From contig JANPLZ010000082.1 of the NCBI GenBank assembly GCA_031422555.1, positions 1 through 40,172 of the forward strand: DNA of 40,172 bases, written 5' to 3'. A program made the position numbers and the translations under genes. The notes beneath the pieces are model-generated. The model did not search any database. It was not told the origin of the DNA and was given only the letters and a program-made list of their open reading frames with translations. Origin of the DNA: JANNAT01 sp031422555 (GTDB lineage: Bacteria; Pseudomonadota; Alphaproteobacteria; Rhodobacterales; Rhodobacteraceae). Below are positions 25,581 to 32,235 of the stretch, piece by piece. Each line of letters starts with the position of its first letter. The stretch's first letter is position 1.

Positions 25581-26744
25581 ATGGCCGTGATCACCAGCAT
25601 CGACGATCTGAAACAACTGCACAAACGCCGCGTGCCGAAGATGTTTTATGATTACTGCGAAAGCGGCAGCTATACCGAGCAAACCTTTCGCGCCAACACG
25701 GATGATTTTGCCAAACTGCGGCTGCGCCAGAAGGTGGCCGTGGATATGACCGGGCGCAGCACCACCTCAACCATGATCGGTCAACCGGTGGCGATGCCGG
25801 TGGCGCTGGCCCCTGTAGGCATGACGGGGATGCAATGTGCGGATGGCGAGATCAAGGCGGCCCGCGCGGCCCAAGGCTTTGGTGTGCCGTTCACCCTGTC
25901 GACCATGTCGATCTGTTCTATCGAAGATGTCGCCGAACACACAACCGCGCCATTCTGGTTTCAGCTTTATGTGATGAAAGACGAAGATTTCGTCGATGCC
26001 GCGATTGAACGGGCGCGGGCGGCGAAGTGTTCGGCTTTGGTGCTGACGCTGGATTTGCAAATTCTGGGCCAGCGGCACAAGGATCTGAAAAATGGCCTGT
26101 CGGCCCCGCCGCGCCTGACCTTGCCCAATATCTTGAATATCATGACAAAACCGCGCTGGGCGCTGGGCATGCTGGGCACCAAACGGCGCACCTTTCGCAA
26201 CATCGAAGGCCATGTCAAAGGCGTCGATGACATGTCCAGTTTGATGAGTTGGACCAATGAGCAGTTCGATCCACAGCTTGACTGGTCCAAAATCGCCCGC
26301 ATTCGCGATCAATGGGGCGGCAAGCTGATCCTCAAGGGCATTCTTGACGAAGATGACGCGCGGCTGGCGGCGGATTTTGGGGCCGATGCGATTATCGTCT
26401 CGAACCACGGCGGGCGGCAATTGGACGGGGCGGTTTCGGCCATTTCGATGTTGCCGCGCATCGTGCGGGCGGTCGGCGCGCAAACCGAAGTGCATATGGA
26501 CAGCGGCATCCGTTCGGGTCAGGACGTGTTCAAAGCGCTGGCGCTGGGGGCCAAAAGCACCTTTATCGGCCGCAGTTTCATTTACGGCTTGGGCGCTGCG
26601 GGGCAGGCCGGGGTGACAAAGGCGCTGGAAATTATCCACAAGGAACTGGATATCACCATGGCGCTGTGCGGCGTGCAAAAGGTCGGTGACATCGCCCGCG
26701 AAAACCTGCTGGTGCCGCAGGATTTCGAAGGCAACTGGGCCTGA
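25581..26744 (+). CDS. lldD: FMN-dependent alpha-hydroxy acid dehydrogenase (L-lactate dehydrogenase type)
   Basis: This 387-residue flavoprotein oxidises an L-2-hydroxy acid, most likely L-lactate, and passes electrons to the quinone pool or to cytochrome c. Active-site residues of the family are in place: Tyr23, Tyr130 (FQLYV), Lys252 (LILKGIL), His276 and Arg279 in SNHGGRQLDG, with the FMN phosphate loop at DSGIRSGQDVFKAL and GRSFIYGLGA. The N terminus (SIDDLKQLHKRRVPKMFYDYC) is typical of LldD and of Rhodobacterales alpha-hydroxy-acid oxidising proteins. No signal peptide or anchor is evident. AAGGG stands before the ATG. Glycolate or mandelate cannot be excluded as substrate. It is probably transcribed on its own, 76 bases after trpA. 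Confidence 0.9.
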   Translation: MAVITSIDDLKQLHKRRVPKMFYDYCESGSYTEQTFRANTDDFAKLRLRQKVAVDMTGRSTTSTMIGQPVAMPVALAPVGMTGMQCADGEIKAARAAQGFGVPFTLSTMSICSIEDVAEHTTAPFWFQLYVMKDEDFVDAAIERARAAKCSALVLTLDLQILGQRHKDLKNGLSAPPRLTLPNILNIMTKPRWALGMLGTKRRTFRNIEGHVKGVDDMSSLMSWTNEQFDPQLDWSKIARIRDQWGGKLILKGILDEDDARLAADFGADAIIVSNHGGRQLDGAVSAISMLPRIVRAVGAQTEVHMDSGIRSGQDVFKALALGAKSTFIGRSFIYGLGAAGQAGVTKALEIIHKELDITMALCGVQKVGDIARENLLVPQDFEGNWA

Positions 26745-26805
26745 CAATTCATTAAAGTTTATCTAAAATTTGCGTTTCATCTGTTCTTAAATATCCCACG
26801 GGGGG

Positions 26806-26833
26806 TGCTGCAATTGACTTGTCAAATGCAGCA
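26806..26833. repeat. Long near-perfect palindrome downstream of lldD
   Basis: Two 13-base arms (26806-26818 and 26821-26833) pair with a single mismatch around a 2-base centre. The outer 7 bases, TGCTGCA and TGCAGCA, are perfect. No T tract follows on either strand. It lies about 60 bases after the lldD stop in the convergent gap with the MFS gene. It could be a transcript end, a cruciform or a protein-binding site. Confidence 0.5.
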
Positions 26834-26836
26834 AGG

Positions 26837-26875
26837 GGGGGTGTGAAACCCCCAACTTTGCCGGGGCCAAGCCCC
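26837..26875. terminator. GC hairpins in the convergent gap, possible bidirectional terminator
   Basis: A 6-bp stem (GGGGGT/ACCCCC, 26837-26842 and 26848-26853) and a 5-bp stem (GGGGC/GCCCC, 26863-26867 and 26871-26875) fill the space between the palindrome and the MFS stop codon. The T tracts are weak on both strands, so termination activity is a guess from position. Confidence 0.4.
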
Positions 26876-28027
26876 TAGCGGCCCAATCGCAACAGAGCCC
26901 GCGCCATCACGGGCACGCACAGCAGCATCACGGCGGCAAACACGAATGCAAAGCGCAGGCCAAACTGTCCGGCGATAAAGCCAATCAGTGGCGGGCCAAA
27001 GAAATAGCCGAAATACCCCAACAACGTGGCGCGGGCCACGGCGCGGGCGCGGGCTGCGGGGTTGGCCATTTGCCCGACCAAAGTGAACGCCGTAGGCGCT
27101 ATCACCGATGATCCGACCCCCATCACGACAAATCCTAGGTAAGCCATCGCTACACTTGTTGCCCCGGCGGCGGTCACGGCCCCGCAAGCCGACACAAGCG
27201 CGCCGCCGCCGATCAAGGCCATCGGGGGGGCGCGCGCCGCGATGCCTTGGCCCAACAGCCGCGCCAGCCCCATCGTGATTGCCATCGCCGCTGGTCCCAT
27301 CGCGCCATCTTTGGGCGATCCGCCCAGGGTTTGTTCAATATGCAGTGCCGACCAGTTTTCAGCGGCGTTTTCGGTCAAAAACGCCAGCAGCACGATACCA
27401 CCGCCAAACACCGGCACCCAGCCCAGATGCGCCGCCGCAGCGCCTTTAGGTTTGCGCAGGCCGTCGATGCGGCCATCTTTTTCAAAACAGACCAGCGCCA
27501 TCGCGCCCGCCAGCACCGCCATGCTGCCCAAAACCCACGCAGGCGACCAGCCAGCGGTCCGCATCGCGCCGGTCAAAATCGCCCCCGCCGCATAGCCAAA
27601 CGAATAGCCCGCGTGGCACAGGTTCATCAACGGCTGGCCGCGCGCAGTTTCCAACGCCGAAACCCGCGCGTTCATCAACACATCGGTCAGCCCGGTGCCC
27701 GCGCCGCAGGCCAGCATGGCAATCGGAAACAGCCACACTCGCGGCGTCTGTCCCGGCAGCAAAAACGCCGCGCTCATCGCCAGCGCGGCCATGGGCAGCG
27801 CCAGCCGTCCCCACCGCCGGGGCTACCAGCATCGCCAGCACCGCCGCAATCGGCGTCATGAACAACAAAGCCCCCAAAGCGCTCTCGTCAATCGCCAGCA
27901 TGGTTTTGATGTCGGGCAGACTGGCAGCGAATGCGCCCCACAAGATGCCCATAGCAGCAAAGGCCGCAAGCGGTGCGCGGGCGGCCCGCAAGGTGTCAAG
28001 GGCTGAAAAGTGCAGGTTTTCGATCAT
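26875..28027 (-). pseudogene. MFS transporter gene interrupted by a +1 frameshift
   Basis: Two minus-strand frames together make one MFS permease of about 383 residues with 12 expected helices. The first runs from the ATG at 28027 (MIENLHFSALDTLRAARAPLAAF, LWGAFAASLPDIKTMLAIDESALG, AVLAMLVAPAVG). The second continues from about 27810 (GRLALPMAALAMSAAFLLPG onward) to the stop at 26875. Removing one base from the run of four C at 27809-27812 (plus strand) joins them as APAVGRLALP, in register with the second-helix and GRL-type loop of MFS proteins. The combined length, 1153 bases, is one more than a multiple of three. Downstream membrane segments are intact, so the change is recent or a sequencing error. 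The fold and small size recall YbjJ-type sugar/drug MFS proteins; the substrate is unknown. Confidence 0.85.
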
Positions 28028-28391
28028 CGCCCATGGCTAAGATACCGCCGCAGCGACGGCAGTCCAAGCCGCGACATCTGCTGTCGCCCACACGGCATTG
28101 TGCCGGTATTTTCAAAGGCGTGATCTGTGGTGCGGCGGCGTTTTGTGCACGCTGCCTTGGCGCAAAGACCTTACCGCATTGCGAACGTCTGGCCCCTGAT
28201 GGCAGATGATTGCGCCGTCAGGCAGCCGACACAGCGATTTTTCCACCGCGCCAGTCTATCCACCGCGCCACCTTTCCACATCCGCCCTGCCCATCTTCCC
28301 CCCTTCCCATCGCGCTGATTCGTCGCTATAGCCCCCAAGTCGCGCCATGCACCCTTGGAGGATGGCGGATTTATAAATGGAGAAAGAACCT
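28028..28391. other. Intergenic region between the MFS gene and rplY
   Basis: About 360 bases without a believable gene, serving as the divergent promoter region of the MFS gene and rplY. I see a small hairpin (CGGCA/TGCCG at 28093-28105), two direct copies of TCCACCGCGCCA (28241-28252 and 28258-28269), and a pyrimidine-rich stretch at about 28270-28315. A CTATAG at 28334-28339 is a possible -10 element for rplY, without a convincing -35. Open frames here have no protein-like composition. Confidence 0.5.
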
Positions 28392-28988
28392 ATGGCACGT
28401 GAGATCCCAGATCTTCACGCCGAGGTACGGACGGGGACAGGCAAGGGGGCCGCTCGTCAAGCCAGACGTAATGGCCACGTACCCGGTATCGTATACGGCG
28501 ACGGCGCACAGCCGCAACCGATCAATATCAACTATAATGCTTTGCTAAAGCGTTTGCGCGCTGGCCGCTTTTTGTCGACGCTGTTCAACCTGAAGGTTGA
28601 AGGCATGGGCGATGTGCATGTGGTCTGCCGCGGTGTGCAGCGCGACGTGGTCCGGGATTTGCCCACCCACGTCGATCTGATGCGCTTGCGTGATGACAGC
28701 CGGATCAACCTGTTTATCCACGTCACCTTTATCAACCATGATTTAAGCCCCGGCTTGAAGCGTGGCGGCACGTTGACCGTTGTGCGTGCGGATGTGGAAC
28801 TGAACGTGTTGGCGGGCGATATCCCGGATCATTTGACGGTCGATCTGACCGGCAAGCAAATCGGCGATGTCATCCACATCAATGACGCGATCCTGCCAGA
28901 AGGTGCCAAACCCACCATCGAGCGCAATTTCGTGATTGCCAACGTGGCAGCCCCGGCAGGCTTTGTCGAAGCCACCGAAGAAGCCTGA
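28392..28988 (+). CDS. rplY: Large ribosomal subunit protein bL25, long (Ctc) form
   Basis: This 198-residue protein binds 5S rRNA in the large subunit. The N-terminal L25 domain (about residues 5-95) has the expected KGAARQARRNGHVPGIVYGDG start, and the C-terminal TL5/Ctc beta domain (about 100-190) includes RADVELNVLAGDIPDHLTVDLTG and the ILPEGAKP segment. The length fits the long form, as opposed to the 94-residue E. coli L25. The ATG at 28392 was chosen because GGAGAAAG precedes it closely; an ATG at 28377 is in frame but overlaps that site. In many bacteria pth follows rplY directly; here the glycosyltransferase gene on the other strand lies between them. Confidence 0.95.
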   Translation: MAREIPDLHAEVRTGTGKGAARQARRNGHVPGIVYGDGAQPQPININYNALLKRLRAGRFLSTLFNLKVEGMGDVHVVCRGVQRDVVRDLPTHVDLMRLRDDSRINLFIHVTFINHDLSPGLKRGGTLTVVRADVELNVLAGDIPDHLTVDLTGKQIGDVIHINDAILPEGAKPTIERNFVIANVAAPAGFVEATEEA

Positions 28989-28991
28989 CCT

Positions 28992-30191
28992 TCAGGCTGA
29001 CATGACAGGCGCGGCTGGAAACCCGGCCGCGCTTTTGTCATTTTCGCCCAGCGGATCCGCTGGCGGGTTCGCCGCCAACTCCAGATAGGCGCGGTGGCGC
29101 GGATCATCGGCAATGTCGCGGCCATGCTTTTCGGCAATCAGCCGCAAATGATCGGCGCAGCACAGATAATGCAACCGCGCCACGCCGGGAATGGCCCAGG
29201 CCAGCGCGTGCATCGCATCAAAGCGGTCTGAATAGCGAAACGCCGACGCATCGGGTTCTGCGCCGCTGTTGGCCCGGTTGTAGTAGGATTTGGTATAGCG
29301 GTTGCGGCTGGCCACAGGCGACAGGGTTTTGTGCTTAAGGCTGAACGTCTCGTCCGAGCGGACCATGTAATGATTGATCTGCGCCACCTGATGCGAAATC
29401 AGCTTTGGCGGCATATCGCGCATATATTTGCCATCCGGCGTCCAGTTCGGGATGGATTTGCCCTCGGGCGTCACCCAGTCCAGCCCCGGCGCGCCCCAAG
29501 CCGCGCCGAAATGTGCCAAGTCGAGGCCGCGCGGCCCATGCTCGGCCAAGCCCGCGAATTGTTTTGGCTGGCGGAAGATGGATTTGACCGAGCGTGACAC
29601 CCGGTGTCTGGTCGGGCAGCTATAGACAAACTGGCGATGCACCGGGCTATCTTCAAATGCCGCGCGCCCTGATGTGCCAAACACCCGCCAATTGATCGAC
29701 ATGCCCAAATAGGCCGGGGTTTGGGTGGTCAAATCAAGCAGATCGCTGATCAACCCATCGCCTTTGTGGATCACCAAAAATTCGTCCACATCGCAGACCA
29801 TCACCCAAGCCGCGCGGCGCACCGATTTGTGATCCTTGGCCCGGCGCAGCTTGCGCATGGTGATCTGCCGCCCCGACGGCACATCACAGCGGATGTGATG
29901 CAGCCACTGCGCCGCCGCCAGAACATCCAGCAATTCGGGCGATCTGTCGGTGCAATCGTTGGTCACCACGACGACATCGGTAAAGCCCAGCATGCGATAC
30001 CAGCAGACCCATTCAACGATGAACGGCCCCTCGTTTCGCATGGAACAGACAATGGTGATGCGCAAGGCCGGGGCAACTTTTTGCAAAGGGCGGGTGTTGC
30101 CAAACTGTGCCGCGAAGTGGCTTAAGTGCAAGCCGGAAGTGATGGCCATGGCCGCAAATTCAGCCGGGCAAAGCAAACAGCTATGCAACAT
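28992..30191 (-). CDS. Glycosyltransferase family 2-like protein
   Basis: The protein (399 residues from the chosen start) has a GT-A type domain of the Glyco_tranf_2_4 kind. It begins LRITIVCSMRNEGPFIVEWVCWYRMLGFTDVVVVTNDCTD, where MRNEGPF.VEW and the following NDC.D segment are hallmarks, and has the metal-binding DxD as VCDVDEF. The C-terminal part (INHYMVRSDETFSLKHK) is also typical of the group, which makes cell-surface or extracellular polysaccharide. No membrane helix is seen. The start is uncertain. The ATG at 30189-30191 has GGGGAG about 12 bases upstream; ATGs at 30149, 30215 and 30245 are in frame, and the frame stays open to 30338, which would overlap pth. The stop lies three bases from rplY. 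Confidence 0.85.
   Translation of the reverse strand: MLHSCLLCPAEFAAMAITSGLHLSHFAAQFGNTRPLQKVAPALRITIVCSMRNEGPFIVEWVCWYRMLGFTDVVVVTNDCTDRSPELLDVLAAAQWLHHIRCDVPSGRQITMRKLRRAKDHKSVRRAAWVMVCDVDEFLVIHKGDGLISDLLDLTTQTPAYLGMSINWRVFGTSGRAAFEDSPVHRQFVYSCPTRHRVSRSVKSIFRQPKQFAGLAEHGPRGLDLAHFGAAWGAPGLDWVTPEGKSIPNWTPDGKYMRDMPPKLISHQVAQINHYMVRSDETFSLKHKTLSPVASRNRYTKSYYNRANSGAEPDASAFRYSDRFDAMHALAWAIPGVARLHYLCCADHLRLIAEKHGRDIADDPRHRAYLELAANPPADPLGENDKSAAGFPAAPVMSA
29003..29040 (+). terminator. Rho-independent terminator of rplY, inside the convergent gene
   Basis: A 7-bp GC stem (GCGCGGC at 29009-29015 with GCCGCGC at 29026-29032) is followed by TTTT, and an outer TGACA/TGTCA pair (29003-29007 and 29036-29040) can extend it. 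It lies 20 bases after the rplY stop but within the last codons of the glycosyltransferase on the other strand. Confidence 0.75.
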
Positions 30192-30288
30192 GTCATGCGC
30201 GGACTCCCCAGCCATCGCAGTCAGCAGACTTGCACGCCCCCGCATTGATGTGCATTTAGACGTCACGCACGGCAGGGGTGGATCAGCG

Positions 30289-31011
30289 GTGAAACTTTTC
30301 ATAGGCCTTGGTAATCCGGGCGCGAAATATGCCGCCAACCGGCATAATATCGGCTTTATGGCGCTGGACCGTATTGCATCCGATCACGGCTTTGGCCCTT
30401 GGCGGCGCGCATTTCTGGGGCAGGTTTCCGAAGGTCGCTTGGGCGCGCAAAAGCTGGTGTTGCTAAAGCCCGAGACGTTCATGAACCTGTCGGGCCAATC
30501 GGTGCGCGCGGCGCTGGATTTTTACAAACTCGATCTGGCAGCGATCACCGTGTTCCATGACGAGCTGGATCTGATCCCGGGCCGTACCAGGGTGAAACAA
30601 GGTGGCGGGCATGCCGGCCACAATGGGTTGCGTTCCATCCACGGCCATCTGGGCGATGGCTATGCCCGGGTGCGGCTGGGCATCGGGCATCCGGGGCACA
30701 AAGACGCGGTCGCAGGCTATGTGCTACATGATTTTTCCAAGGCCGACGGCGATTGGCTGGACAATCTTATGCGGGGCATCTCGGACGGGGCTGTGGCGCT
30801 GGCGGATGGCGATAGTGCAAAGTTCATGAACGCGGTGGCGCTGCGCACCAACCCGCCGCGGATCAACCCAAATCCAGCACCTGCCAAACTGGCCGGGGCT
30901 TTGGCCGTCGAAAAAGCCGCGCCCGCCCCCCTACCGCCCGTCAGCCCCGCCCCAGCTCCCCCCCCCGGCGCGTTCCAAAAACTGCGCGATTTGTTTGGGT
31001 CCAAAGAATGA
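30289..31011 (+). CDS. pth: Peptidyl-tRNA hydrolase
   Basis: This 240-residue enzyme releases tRNA from stalled peptidyl-tRNA. Catalytic residues are visible: Asn9 (GLGNPG), His19 (NRHNIGFM), Asn66 (TFMNLSG), Asp91 (FHDELDL) and the GGGHAGHNGLRS loop. The protein starts with GTG at 30289, preceded by AGGGGTGG at suitable distance. The start codon is fixed by the family N terminus, because the open frame continues far upstream across the glycosyltransferase gene. A tail of about 50 residues, rich in Pro and Ala, ends in FQKLRDLFGSKE. This extension is absent from E. coli Pth and looks like a flexible linker with a terminal amphipathic helix. Confidence 0.95.
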   Translation: MKLFIGLGNPGAKYAANRHNIGFMALDRIASDHGFGPWRRAFLGQVSEGRLGAQKLVLLKPETFMNLSGQSVRAALDFYKLDLAAITVFHDELDLIPGRTRVKQGGGHAGHNGLRSIHGHLGDGYARVRLGIGHPGHKDAVAGYVLHDFSKADGDWLDNLMRGISDGAVALADGDSAKFMNAVALRTNPPRINPNPAPAKLAGALAVEKAAPAPLPPVSPAPAPPPGAFQKLRDLFGSKE

Positions 31012-31160
31012 CTTTGCCTGTCAGGTAGGGGTCGCACAACGCCCGCCGCCTGCGATCAGGTGTCAAGACGCCCACCCCAACAGACACCCGGTCGCCATGC
31101 CACAGCGCGGCATTAGCCATCGCACCTTTCGGCGTGGCCCAAGTTTGGCTATGACAGCCC

Positions 31161-32216
31161 ATGGCCATCGCCCTGACCCAAATCTCTGACCTAGCAGCGC
31201 TTGGCTTTGATGACATCATCGACGTGCGCGCGCCCGCCGAATTTGCCGAAGATCATCTGCCGGGGGCGATCAATCTGCCGGTGCTGAACGACGCCGAGCG
31301 CGCGCAGATCGGCACGATTTACAAACAGGTCAGCCCGTTCACCGCCCGCAAACAAGGGGCGGCGCTGGTTGCGGCCAATGCAGCGCGGCATCTGCAAACC
31401 GTGCTGGCCGACAAGCCGGGGGGCTGGCGGCCGCTGGTCTATTGCTGGCGCGGTGGGCAGCGGTCTGGGTCGTTTGCCAGCATTCTGGCGCAAATCGGCT
31501 GGCGGGTGGAAACCATCGACGGTGGCTATAAGGCATGGCGGCTTTTGGTGTCGCAGGCCCTGTGTGCGCAGCCCTTTCCGGCCCCGGTTGTGGTGCTGGA
31601 CGGCAATACCGGCACCGCCAAAACCGCGCTGCTGCATTTGCTGGCGGCGCGCGGGGTTCAAATCCTTGATCTGGAAGGGCTGGCCAATCACCGCGGCTCG
31701 CTTTTTGGGTCGAGGGGGCCGCAGCCGTCGCAAAAGCTGTTCGAGCGTGACTTGGCCATGGCCATCGGGGCGCTTGATCCGGCCCGCCCGGTGGTGGTCG
31801 AGGCTGAAAGTTCCAAAGTCGGCAATTGCCGGTTGCCGCCCGAATTGTGGCGCGCGATGGCGGCGGCACCCCGTATTGCAGTTGCGGCCCCGGTGGCGGC
31901 GCGGGCGCAGTATTTGGTGCGGGCTTATGGCGATATGGTCGCCGATCCGGCCCGGCTGACTGCGGTGATCGAGCGGCTTCGTCCCGCCCATCCGGTGGCG
32001 CGGATTGAAGATTGGCTGGCCCTTGTCGGTCAAGGCGGCTTTGTTGATCTGGCGACCGGTCTGATGTCGCATCATTATGATCCGCGCTACGAAAAACACC
32101 GCGCACGTGGCGCAGATGTTGTGCAAGTGCTGACGGCTGAAACGCTTGACGCAGAGACGTTGCAGCGCTTGGCCGATAATCTTGTGGCCAGCATTGATCG
32201 GCTGATCCGCCAATAG
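31161..32216 (+). CDS. mnmH: tRNA 2-selenouridine synthase
   Basis: This 351-residue enzyme (SelU/YbbB) replaces sulfur by selenium at the wobble 2-thiouridine of tRNAs for Lys, Glu and Gln, through a geranylated intermediate, using selenophosphate. The N-terminal rhodanese domain (about residues 5-130) has the catalytic Cys95 in YCWRGGQRSGS and the family signature APAEFAEDHLPGAINLPVL. A P-loop domain follows (GNTGTAKT at 148-155, with Ala before Lys where many relatives have Gly), and then LDLEGLANHRGSLFG, VEAESSKVGN and SHHYDPRYEKH, all typical. There is no clear ribosome site before the ATG. It ends convergently, 19 bases from the selD stop. Confidence 0.95.
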   Translation: MAIALTQISDLAALGFDDIIDVRAPAEFAEDHLPGAINLPVLNDAERAQIGTIYKQVSPFTARKQGAALVAANAARHLQTVLADKPGGWRPLVYCWRGGQRSGSFASILAQIGWRVETIDGGYKAWRLLVSQALCAQPFPAPVVVLDGNTGTAKTALLHLLAARGVQILDLEGLANHRGSLFGSRGPQPSQKLFERDLAMAIGALDPARPVVVEAESSKVGNCRLPPELWRAMAAAPRIAVAAPVAARAQYLVRAYGDMVADPARLTAVIERLRPAHPVARIEDWLALVGQGGFVDLATGLMSHHYDPRYEKHRARGADVVQVLTAETLDAETLQRLADNLVASIDRLIRQ

Positions 32217-32235
32217 CGCCTGCGCGGCCGTCCGA

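Noticed and set aside
28241..28269. Repeat array (CRISPR-like) upstream of rplY
   Set aside because: There are only two 12-base copies with a 5-base gap; the spacing and number are far from a CRISPR array.
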